From CAYTRP01 sp964625145 (GTDB lineage: Bacteria; Sumerlaeota; Sumerlaeia; SLMS01; JAHLLQ01), in NCBI GenBank assembly GCA_964625145.1, contig CAZVAQ010000005.1:1-53907 (forward strand): a stretch of DNA of 53,907 nucleotides. Direction: 5' to 3'. Positions 7,940-15,236 of this stretch are shown in pieces. Numbering within the stretch: the first letter of the stretch is position 1; the number at the start of each line of letters is the position of its first letter. Position numbers and translations under genes: made by a program. The notes under the pieces were generated by a model. It was given only the letters and a program-made list of their open reading frames with translations. It did no database searches and was not told the DNA's origin.

Positions 7940-8983
7940 TCAATCCACCGTCCCATACTCCAGCGCCGTCTGCACCATGGCGACGTAGTTTGCCAGCTTG
8001 GCGTAATCGGGCACCGAGTTCGACGACCCGAGGGCGTAGCCGCCGCGGTTGCCGAGTTGGTCGAGGCGCTTGCGCACCAGCGCGGAGACCTGCTCCGGGG
8101 TTCCGCGCGCCAGCAGGTCGACATCAATGTTGCCGCACAAGCACAAGCGATCGCGCACGCGGTCCTTCAGTTCGACAATGTCCATCGCCAACGGTTCGAT
8201 CGGGTGCAGCGCATTGACCCCTGCACCCATGATGTCATCGAGGATCGAATAGAGCACACCGTCGGTGTGGTAGATGAGCGGCACACCGGCTTCCTTCGCG
8301 TAATCGCCGATGGTCTTCAGCCGCGGGAAGAAATGCGAGCGCAGCCATGTGGGGGAGACCATAAGGCCGCTCGTGAACGCGATGTCGTCGCTGTACCACA
8401 GCGCCGCGATGCCGGGAGCTGACGCCATGTTGCGGAACATGCCGACTATCAGGTCGCCAACCTTGCCCATGATTGCATCGACGAGTTCCGGGTCCTCGAC
8501 CATGGCCATCGAGAACTCGTCGAAACCCATCAACTCCCAGGTCATCGTGAAGATGTCGCCGTACTGGCCGATGATCCCCATCCCTTCGGGGAGGTTCGCG
8601 GCGGCCTTCTCAAAATTGGCGTAGGAGACGTCGTCGGCTGTCGGCCACGGATAGGCCTCGAACTCCTCCCAGGTGGAGATCAGCGCTCCCCCCGCGCCTG
8701 CCCACGCCCGGTCCGGGGCGTTGTTGTATTCGGCCTTGGGCGCCTCGTGGGCCTTCTGGCGATTGAGCCGGAACTGGATGCCGGGTTGGACCTTCACAAA
8801 ATCGTACCCCATGGATTCCATGAAGGCGATGTCGTCGAGGACCGAGGCTATGGGCCGACCGAGGATCGCCTCCTTGATCTGCGGGGCGATGCCCAGCTCC
8901 AAGATGGGGACGGCGTCGGCCAAACCCCCACGCAGGGTCGTGACCAGCCGTTGGATGTTGGGGCGACGAAAGCGAAGCCGCAT
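7940..8983 (-). CDS. uroporphyrinogen decarboxylase-like corrinoid methyltransferase
   Basis: A 347-residue protein of the URO-D superfamily branch that includes MtaA/CmuA-type corrinoid methyltransferases rather than haem-biosynthetic HemE. Conserved pieces are MGYDFVKVQPG, a YHTDG segment with the His that in related enzymes is a zinc ligand, LCGNIDV with a Cys, and GGYALGSSNSV near the C-terminus. The role is inferred from the divergent neighbours: a corrinoid protein, its reductive activator and DUF1638. Presumably it moves a methyl group to or from the corrinoid cofactor; the methyl donor is unknown. The ATG at 8983 follows a GAGGAG site; the open frame runs to 9151, but the extra residues look noncoding. 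Confidence 0.85.
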   Translation of the reverse strand: MRLRFRRPNIQRLVTTLRGGLADAVPILELGIAPQIKEAILGRPIASVLDDIAFMESMGYDFVKVQPGIQFRLNRQKAHEAPKAEYNNAPDRAWAGAGGALISTWEEFEAYPWPTADDVSYANFEKAAANLPEGMGIIGQYGDIFTMTWELMGFDEFSMAMVEDPELVDAIMGKVGDLIVGMFRNMASAPGIAALWYSDDIAFTSGLMVSPTWLRSHFFPRLKTIGDYAKEAGVPLIYHTDGVLYSILDDIMGAGVNALHPIEPLAMDIVELKDRVRDRLCLCGNIDVDLLARGTPEQVSALVRKRLDQLGNRGGYALGSSNSVPDYAKLANYVAMVQTALEYGTVD

Positions 8984-9317
8984 GGTCGGGCTCCTCGCTG
9001 GGGGATTGGGTGGAGCATGGCGTGGTGGAGGGCTGACGGCAACCAAAAAGAGAGATAGTGGATAGGCGATATCTGCGTTGTGGGGTCTTCGCGAGTCCTC
9101 AATGCAGGCCACTGGTGCTTCCGATTGACGCGGGGGTGAAGTGGGGGGCAAGGTAAAGACAGAGATCGACGATATCGATTATCTTTTCTGGGGCCGTTTT
9201 CCGCACAGAATACCATTGGAGAGTTCCAAGTGCTCCCGCCGCCGACACACAACCACTGGAACCGCAAATCCCAGCGCCCACCGAGCTGACCAAAATCATC
9301 CCGTCGAGGAGAAGAAA
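8984..9317. promoter_or_regulatory. divergent intergenic region of corrinoid module with operator-like palindrome
   Basis: This 334-bp spacer separates the minus-strand methyltransferase from the plus-strand corrinoid protein operon, so both promoters should lie here. At 9163-9184 there is a 22-bp imperfect palindrome of the form AGAT-n3-CGATATCG-n3-ATCT in a locally AT-richer stretch, a plausible operator for a regulator shared by the two transcripts. Strong ribosome-binding sites end the region on both sides (GAGGAG toward the methyltransferase, GAGGAGAAG toward the corrinoid protein). I found no convincing cobalamin riboswitch in it. Confidence 0.4.
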
Positions 9318-9947
9318 ATGGCACGCAATCCAGAGCTGTACGACGCCGTCCTGACCGGTCGCCGCCGCAACGTGCAACAAATCGTCCAGTCGGCTATCGA
9401 CGAGAAGAAGGACCTGATGGAGCTCGTCAATGACAGCATGGTTCCGGCGATGCAGGAAGTCGGCGATCGCTTCTCGCGAGGAGAGGCCTTCATTCCGGAG
9501 ATGCTGGTCTCGGCGCGCGCGATGCAGGCCGGCATGGCCTTGATCGAGCCGCATCTGCTGGCAGGAGAGCGCCGCTCGTTGGGAAAGGTTTGCATCGGCG
9601 CCGTGAAGGGTGACCTCCACGACATTGGCAAGAACCTTGTCGTGATCATGCTCAAGAGTGCGGGCTTTGATGTGATCGACCTCGGCACGGATTGTCCGGT
9701 GGACAAGTTCCGCGCGGCGGTAGAGGAGCAGGGCGCCACGGTTGTCTGTGCCAGCGCTCTGCTGTCCACCACCATGAACTACATGCGCACCATCGTGGAA
9801 GGCTTCCAGGATCGCCCGGACGTTCGCGTCGTCGTCGGCGGCGCGCCGGTCACGCAGGAATTCGCCACGGAGATCGGCGCCCATGGTTACGGACGCGACG
9901 CCAGCGATGCCGTGCGCGTCGTGAAGTCCCTCGTGGGTGCCGCATGA
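9318..9947 (+). CDS. corrinoid protein (MtaC/MttC-like B12-binding methyl carrier)
   Basis: A 209-residue methyl carrier with the usual two parts: a helical B12-binding-2 cap (residues 1-90) and a Rossmann-type cobalamin domain. The cobalt-ligating motif D-x-H-x-x-G is present at 99-104 (GDLHDIGKN), with the base-off/His-on His at 101. Downstream are the family blocks FDVIDLGTDCP and VVVGGAPV. It should carry a methyl group between the divergent UroD-like protein and another methyltransferase. Start: ATG 9318 after GAGGAGAAG; the open frame begins upstream at 9141. Its stop overlaps the next start by 4 bp. Confidence 0.93.
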   Translation: MARNPELYDAVLTGRRRNVQQIVQSAIDEKKDLMELVNDSMVPAMQEVGDRFSRGEAFIPEMLVSARAMQAGMALIEPHLLAGERRSLGKVCIGAVKGDLHDIGKNLVVIMLKSAGFDVIDLGTDCPVDKFRAAVEEQGATVVCASALLSTTMNYMRTIVEGFQDRPDVRVVVGGAPVTQEFATEIGAHGYGRDASDAVRVVKSLVGAA

Positions 9948-11791
9948 TCCGGTTGCTGGATGGAGCCGGGGGAAGACGGCTGGAGCTTCGCGGTGTCGGC
10001 AGCCTTGCCGATCACCTGCGGCGCAATGGCCTTCCTCTCAACACCCGCTGCGGCCAGCGCGGCGTGTGCAAGGGTTGCCTGGTGGAGATCGTCAGCGGCC
10101 CTGACCGGTTGGTGCACACGACGATTCGTGCGTGCCAGTACCATGGTCCCTTCGACGGATTGGTGATTCGTGTTCCATCCGCCTCGCGGTTGGAAATGGG
10201 CGTGCGAATCGACGACGATTTCAACTGCGCCGCGCCGGCCATGAATCCGCCCGTCCGGCGGCTGAGGTTTCAGTTCCCCCGCAGCACTGTCGGTTCGCCG
10301 ACGGATTTTGCCACGCAACTGCGCGACAGCATTCATCGCGCGTTGGAATCCCAGGCCGCATTGACGATACCGCCAGGGATCATTGGTGCCTTGTCTCAAT
10401 TGGCGGTGGAGGATACCGAAGTCGAGGCAATCATCGCGTTGGAGGCACCCGACCGCTGGCGAGTCGTGCGAGTCACGGCCGGTGAGCCCGTGCGGCCACT
10501 GCTTGGGTTGGCCGTCGATATTGGTACCACAACTGTCGCGACGCTGCTGACGAATTTGGAAACCGGCGAAGTATTGGGGCGCGCCTCACGATTGAACGCG
10601 CAGGTGCGTGTCGCTGACGATGTCGCCTCGCGCATCGTGGCCGCGGGACAACCCGATGGCGTGCAGCAGTTGCACACCCTGCTGCATGGCGAGACCCTTC
10701 GTCCGTTGGTCAAGTCGCTCCTTGAGCACGCTGACGCGCAGCCGACGGACATCGTCGCGGTGGCATTCGCCGGCAACACTGTCATGACGCATCTGGCACT
10801 GGGTTTGGATCCAACATCGATGGGGCATGCACCATTCGAGCCCGTGGTTTTGCAGCCTGATCCCATTTCCGAAAGGGAGATGCACCTGGGGATCGCGCGC
10901 GATGCCATCGCGTGGCTTGCGCCCGCAGTGGCAGCGTATGTGGGTGGCGACATCGTTGCGGACATCTATTCCTCCAGTGCACTCGGTCGCACCGGGCCAA
11001 TCCTGTTGGTCGACATTGGAACCAACGGCGAGATGGTGTTGATCCATGGCGGACGAATGGTCGCTTGTGCGACGGCCGCGGGACCTGCCTTCGAGGGGGC
11101 GGGCTTGTTCCACGGTTGTCGCGCCACGGAAGGCGCGATTGAGCATGTCACCCTTTCACAAGATGGCCGTCTGGTTGGGCAGACCATCGGTGGGAAGAAG
11201 GCAGTCGGACTTTGCGGATCCGGAGCTGTGGAGGCTCTGGCACGTGCCTACGAAGCGGGGTATGTGAATGAGCTGGGGCGATTTGACAGGAACCGATTGG
11301 ATGATGGCACGCTCTTCCGTCAGGTGATCTCGCATGGCGTGCCCACCTATGGTTTGGTTCTGTGCCCCGCCAGTGAGAGCGGAACGAAGCACGACATCTT
11401 CCTGACCGAGTACGACATCTCCGAACTGTTGAAGGCAAAGGCCGCGATTGCGGCGGGCATCGCGAGTCTGCTCGCCGAGGAAGGTATCGAGGCAAAGGAC
11501 CTCGGCAAGATCCTACTCGCCGGCGGCTTCGCGCGGCATCTGGACATTGCATCCGCCATCGCGATTGGTTTGCTGCCAGATTTGCCACTGGACCGTTTTG
11601 AGATAGTCGGCAATGGATCGTTGGCCGGTGCGTGGCACTGCCTGTTGGACAGCAGCGCGCTTCCCGCCTGCCGGGAGATCGCCCGCATGCCAACAGTCCT
11701 GGAGTTGAACCTGCTGCCGGATTTCGAGGATTGCTTCATCGACAATCTGTCACTGCCTTCCCGCCGAGCCAATATCCGATCGCACTGGTAA
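9944..11791 (+). CDS. reductive activator of corrinoid protein (2Fe-2S plus ASKHA, DUF4445)
   Basis: This ATP-dependent activase returns the oxidised Co(II) corrinoid to Co(I). The N-terminus is a plant-type 2Fe-2S ferredoxin domain with Cys at 36, 42, 45 and 64 (CGQRGVCKGC then a distal C). The middle and C-terminal parts form a DUF4445 actin-like ASKHA domain, with phosphate-binding blocks LAVDIGTTTVA and LLVDIGTNGEM, AGPAFEGAG, and a late LLAGGFARHLD adenosine motif. At 615 residues it is of normal RACE/RamA-like size, although the RamA of methanogens uses 4Fe-4S clusters instead. ATG 9944 overlaps the corrinoid gene stop. It establishes the cluster as a working corrinoid methyl-transfer system. 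Confidence 0.92.
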   Translation: MIRLLDGAGGRRLELRGVGSLADHLRRNGLPLNTRCGQRGVCKGCLVEIVSGPDRLVHTTIRACQYHGPFDGLVIRVPSASRLEMGVRIDDDFNCAAPAMNPPVRRLRFQFPRSTVGSPTDFATQLRDSIHRALESQAALTIPPGIIGALSQLAVEDTEVEAIIALEAPDRWRVVRVTAGEPVRPLLGLAVDIGTTTVATLLTNLETGEVLGRASRLNAQVRVADDVASRIVAAGQPDGVQQLHTLLHGETLRPLVKSLLEHADAQPTDIVAVAFAGNTVMTHLALGLDPTSMGHAPFEPVVLQPDPISEREMHLGIARDAIAWLAPAVAAYVGGDIVADIYSSSALGRTGPILLVDIGTNGEMVLIHGGRMVACATAAGPAFEGAGLFHGCRATEGAIEHVTLSQDGRLVGQTIGGKKAVGLCGSGAVEALARAYEAGYVNELGRFDRNRLDDGTLFRQVISHGVPTYGLVLCPASESGTKHDIFLTEYDISELLKAKAAIAAGIASLLAEEGIEAKDLGKILLAGGFARHLDIASAIAIGLLPDLPLDRFEIVGNGSLAGAWHCLLDSSALPACREIARMPTVLELNLLPDFEDCFIDNLSLPSRRANIRSHW

Positions 11792-11798
11792 TACCGCC

Positions 11799-12560
11799 AT
11801 GCGCCTGCTCCTCATTGCCTGCGATGTCTTTGTGCGGGAACTCGCCCTGGTGGCGAGCCGGTCGCCCAACACGATCGACTTCCGCTTCCTGCCCAAGGGT
11901 TTGCACAATCGTGGTGGCGCGGCGATGCGCGCCGTCGTGCAGCAGGAAATCGACGCGGCTCCGGCTGGCCTCCACGATGCGGTTCTCCTGGGCTATGGAC
12001 TGTGCAACAACAGCCTTGGCGGGATTCACGCGCCACAACACACGCGCCTGGTCATGCCGCGCGCGCACGATTGCATCGCGTTGCTGCTGGGCAGTTGCAC
12101 GCGCTACCGTGAGGAGTTTGACAAGACGCCGGGGACGGTGTGGCTCTCCTCCGGTTGGATCGAGCGCACCAGTGCCGGCGATCCGCACCTGACCTTGGAC
12201 GGACCGCGTGGCGGGGGAGCGTGGGGAATGACCCGCGAGCAATTGGTCGAGCGATTTGGCGAGGAGGAGGCCGAGTACCTCATCGAGGCCGAGCGCGCCG
12301 CCACGCGGCACTATGAGCGAATCGCCTACATCGAGACCGGTGTCGAGCCGGACGATCGCTTTGAACGCGAGGCTCGTCAACGCGCCGACAATCACGGTTG
12401 GCGATTTGAGAAGATGACGGGCAGCATGGCGATCCTGCAGCGATTGGTCGATGGCGACTGGCGCGAAGATGAGTTCCTGATCCTGCAATCAGGCGAGACA
12501 ACGCGTCTGACCTACAACGAAAGCATGGTCGAGGCCGCTGCGCCGAAAGAGTCGGCTTGA
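11799..12560 (+). CDS. DUF1638 domain-containing protein
   Basis: A 253-residue protein recognised as DUF1638 from its N-terminal half: MRLLLIACDVFVREL, then LLGYGLCNNSLGGI and PRAHDCIALLLGS. The conserved Cys residues in ACD, LCNN and HDC could bind a metal or cofactor. The biochemical function of the family is not established to my knowledge, but it recurs beside corrinoid proteins and their activators, as here, 7 bp after the activator gene. I infer a helper or second methyltransferase role in the same pathway. No signal peptide or membrane span is visible. Confidence 0.85.
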   Translation: MRLLLIACDVFVRELALVASRSPNTIDFRFLPKGLHNRGGAAMRAVVQQEIDAAPAGLHDAVLLGYGLCNNSLGGIHAPQHTRLVMPRAHDCIALLLGSCTRYREEFDKTPGTVWLSSGWIERTSAGDPHLTLDGPRGGGAWGMTREQLVERFGEEEAEYLIEAERAATRHYERIAYIETGVEPDDRFEREARQRADNHGWRFEKMTGSMAILQRLVDGDWREDEFLILQSGETTRLTYNESMVEAAAPKESA

Positions 12561-12624
12561 GCAAGCGGGCAGTTGTATTCAACACTGCGCGCGGAGTTTC
12601 ATCGCCAAGCCGGGCACAACCAAC

Positions 12625-13269
12625 ATGCCGACATCTGAAATCATCAGCGAGCCGGTCGAAGTCTATCTCGCGAGGCTAGCCATTCGCGGTCTGCCACCCA
12701 TCTTTGAGGAAATGCACGCCCGCGCGGCGCGCCATCCCTTTCCCATCGTCGGGCCGGAGGTGGGGCGCTTCTTCCACCAGCTTGCCAGACTGCGGCGGCC
12801 GAAGCGAATCCTCGAGTTGGGTTCGGGCTGGGGCTACAGCGCCATCTGGTGGGCGCTGGGTGCGGGGCCGGATGTTGAGATCGATTGCACGGAGTACAAG
12901 TTGGAGAACATCGACCAAGGGCAGCGCTTTGTCGCGGCGGCGGGAGTTCGCGATTGTATTCGTTGGCACAAGGGCGATGCCTTGAAGTCCGCCCGCGAGC
13001 TCACACCGCCGTGGGACATCATCTTTGTCGACATCGACAAGCATGAGTACGGCGCTGCGCTGGACTTCGCTCGCGGTGTCATGCGGCCCGGTGATGTGCT
13101 GTTGTTTGACAATGCCCTGCGCCACGGCACTGTCGCCAAGCCATCCGAAGATCAGGACGAACCAACACGCGTTGTGGTTGGGATGACTGACAGCCTCTAT
13201 GCGGATGAGGACTTCGACACGAGCCTGCTGCCCATTCGCGATGGAGTGCTCATGGCCGTGCGGCGATGA
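12625..13269 (+). CDS. class I SAM-dependent methyltransferase, O-methyltransferase-like
   Basis: A 214-residue protein with the Rossmann SAM-binding motif I ILELGSGWGYSA, an acidic strand-2 end (CTEYKLENID), a DIIFVDIDKHEY motif typical of catechol/CoA O-methyltransferases, and GDVLLFDNALRHG as the motif that follows. The substrate is unknown. It is 64 bp downstream of the DUF1638 gene and could be cotranscribed with the corrinoid module, but nothing shows a functional link. It converges with the acylphosphatase gene 16 bp further on. Confidence 0.85.
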   Translation: MPTSEIISEPVEVYLARLAIRGLPPIFEEMHARAARHPFPIVGPEVGRFFHQLARLRRPKRILELGSGWGYSAIWWALGAGPDVEIDCTEYKLENIDQGQRFVAAAGVRDCIRWHKGDALKSARELTPPWDIIFVDIDKHEYGAALDFARGVMRPGDVLLFDNALRHGTVAKPSEDQDEPTRVVVGMTDSLYADEDFDTSLLPIRDGVLMAVRR

Positions 13270-13285
13270 GAAAAAGCGCGGCGCG

Positions 13286-13600
13286 TCAACGTTCGATCGT
13301 GAAACTCTCGTATCGCCGTTCCCGGCTTTCCCACTTCATGTCGATGTCGGAAACGTGCGCCCACGGCGGCCCTTGGTATAGCTCCGTCAGCAACTCGGTC
13401 AGGTCCAGCTCATCGCCCTCGGCGTAGACCTCGACGCTGCCGTCGTCCAGATTGCGCACCCAACCGGTGCAATTGTGGCGCAGGGCGGCGGCGCGCGTGA
13501 AGACGCGAAAGCCCACACCCTGGACGTTGCCTTTCACGATGGCGTGCAATGTATTGTGGGATTCATGGGGGTGAGCGGTATGTTGGTTGGCGGTGGTCAT
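13286..13600 (-). CDS. acyP: acylphosphatase
   Basis: A small cytosolic enzyme that hydrolyses acyl-phosphates. The 104-residue protein has the signature VKGNVQGVGFR with the catalytic Arg, and GWVRNLDDGSVEVYAEG with the catalytic Asn. An N-terminal extension of about 17 His/Thr/Asn-rich residues precedes the domain. The start codon overlaps the stop of the upstream sigma-54 regulator gene by 4 bp (ATGA), an arrangement that implies cotranslation, though there is no known functional tie between the two. Confidence 0.92.
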   Translation of the reverse strand: MTTANQHTAHPHESHNTLHAIVKGNVQGVGFRVFTRAAALRHNCTGWVRNLDDGSVEVYAEGDELDLTELLTELYQGPPWAHVSDIDMKWESRERRYESFTIER

Positions 13601-15027
13601 GGGGTCTTCCCAGCGGGGTTGTGCGCCGACAGGCGCGCGGCCTCTTCTTCCAGATCGTACTTCCTCAGGCGATAGCCAAGTGTCCGGCGCGTGATGCCCA
13701 GCAGCCGCGCGGCGTGCGTGCGATTGCCATGCGTCTTTTCCAGGGCGGACAGCAGGCAGCGCTTCTCGATGTCTTCAAGTGTGTCGCGGCCGACGGAACT
13801 GGCCGCGGCCGAGCCGGTCGCGCGCATGCGGGCATTCTGGATCGCCATGGGCAGATCCTGGATGACGATGCCCGTCGGCTCGCCCAGCACCAGCGCGTGC
13901 TCGATTGCATTCTCCAATTCGCGGATGTTGCCCGGCCAATCATAGGATTGCAGCAGCGTCATGACCGACGGATCAAAAGTCACGGGACCTTGCGGATGGA
14001 ACCGGCGCGCGAAATGTTCGATCAGCGCAGGTATGTCCTCGGGCCTTTCGCGCAATGGCGGCAACACGATGGGCACCACGTTGAGGCGGTAGTACAAGTC
14101 CTGGCGGAAGGTACCATCGGCGATCATCTTCTCCAGATCGCGATTGGTCGCGGCGATCAGGCGCACATCCGCCCGGCGCGCCATGTTGTCGCCCACGGGT
14201 GTGTACTCCCCGCTTTGCAACACCCGCAGCAACTTGACCTGCAGCGCGAGGGACACCTCGCCAATCTCGTCGAGCAGCAGAGTCCCGCCATTGGCGGCAG
14301 CGAACAAGCCGTCGCGGTCCGACACGGCGCCGGTGAAGGAGCCGCGTGTGTGGCCGAAGAGCTCGGATTCCAGCAGAGTCTCCGGCAGAGCCCCACAATT
14401 GATTTTCAGGTACGGCTTTCCCGCGCGCGGACTGCGGGACTGAATCAGGTCTGCCAGCACTTCCTTGCCGGTGCCACTCTCGCCGCGCAGCAGGATGGAG
14501 GCGTTGGACTTTGCAATCTTGTCGATCTTGTCATAGATGGCCTGCATGGAACCACTCTTGGTGGAGGGAAGCCCCATCAGGACGGGTGTGCCTCCCACCT
14601 TCGGTGTCGCCGGCTCCTCAACACCCGGTTCCGAATTCTCGCTCAGCAGACGCCGAAGCAGAGGCTTCAGGTCGTCCTCCGCGCTGACGGGCTTGACCAG
14701 GTAATCCACCGCTCCGCGGGTGAGGGCCTCGCGCGCAGTCTCCACGCTGGCAAACGCGGTCATCAGGATGACTTCCGTGGAGGGGGAAATCGCGCGCGCG
14801 CGGCGCAAGAGCTCCAACCCGTCGATCCCGGGCATGCGCAGGTCCGTCAGCAGGACATCCACGCCGCCTGCCTTGATGATTTCGAGGGCCTCGGTGGGCG
14901 AAGTGACCGGCGTGGCGTCAAATCCATCGCGCTCCAGCGACTTGGCCAGAAGCGAGGCGATCCTCGGTTCATCATCGACTACCAGGATGCGACCGGACAC
15001 GGGCGGTCTCCTTCGGGGTTGGGCCAT
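13597..15027 (-). CDS. sigma-54-dependent response regulator, NtrC/AtoC family
   Basis: Three-domain activator of sigma-54 promoters. Residues 13-125 form a receiver domain with acidic pair DDE near 18-20 and phosphoacceptor Asp 62 (LLTDLRMPGIDG). The AAA+ domain has Walker A GESGTGKE at 182-189, the sigma-54 contact loop GSFTGA at 229-234 (Ser in place of the usual Ala), and Walker B LLLDEIGE. A Fis-type helix-turn-helix closes the protein (NRTHAARLLGITRRTLGYRL). I placed the start at ATG 15027; a TTG at 15063 is the longer alternative. No histidine kinase gene is in the window, so it is an orphan here. Confidence 0.93.
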   Translation of the reverse strand: MAQPRRRPPVSGRILVVDDEPRIASLLAKSLERDGFDATPVTSPTEALEIIKAGGVDVLLTDLRMPGIDGLELLRRARAISPSTEVILMTAFASVETAREALTRGAVDYLVKPVSAEDDLKPLLRRLLSENSEPGVEEPATPKVGGTPVLMGLPSTKSGSMQAIYDKIDKIAKSNASILLRGESGTGKEVLADLIQSRSPRAGKPYLKINCGALPETLLESELFGHTRGSFTGAVSDRDGLFAAANGGTLLLDEIGEVSLALQVKLLRVLQSGEYTPVGDNMARRADVRLIAATNRDLEKMIADGTFRQDLYYRLNVVPIVLPPLRERPEDIPALIEHFARRFHPQGPVTFDPSVMTLLQSYDWPGNIRELENAIEHALVLGEPTGIVIQDLPMAIQNARMRATGSAAASSVGRDTLEDIEKRCLLSALEKTHGNRTHAARLLGITRRTLGYRLRKYDLEEEAARLSAHNPAGKTP

Positions 15028-15236
15028 TGATGGAATGGCCCGGCAGGATTGATTTAGGGCCAATGGCTGCCGGGTGCGTCAACCCTCTCCCCACCGGCAG
15101 TGACAGGTTTTGCCCAACCTCCCCGCCAGACGTGTAGTCATTTCTGCAAGCCTCGAGACGCCAATCGTCTTGCGGAGTCGCCCCCGGTTGGGGTCCCATG
15201 CTTTGGACGAGGCCCACTCCTACGGAACTGACGCTG

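Noticed and set aside
9107..9117. GGCCACTGGTG resembling part of a cobalamin riboswitch B12 box
   Set aside because: The other conserved parts of a cobalamin riboswitch are not found around it on either strand, despite the tempting corrinoid context.
13549..15030. Long plus-strand frame of 493 codons
   Set aside because: It is antisense to the complete sigma-54 regulator and shows no family motif; long shadow frames are expected in GC-rich DNA.
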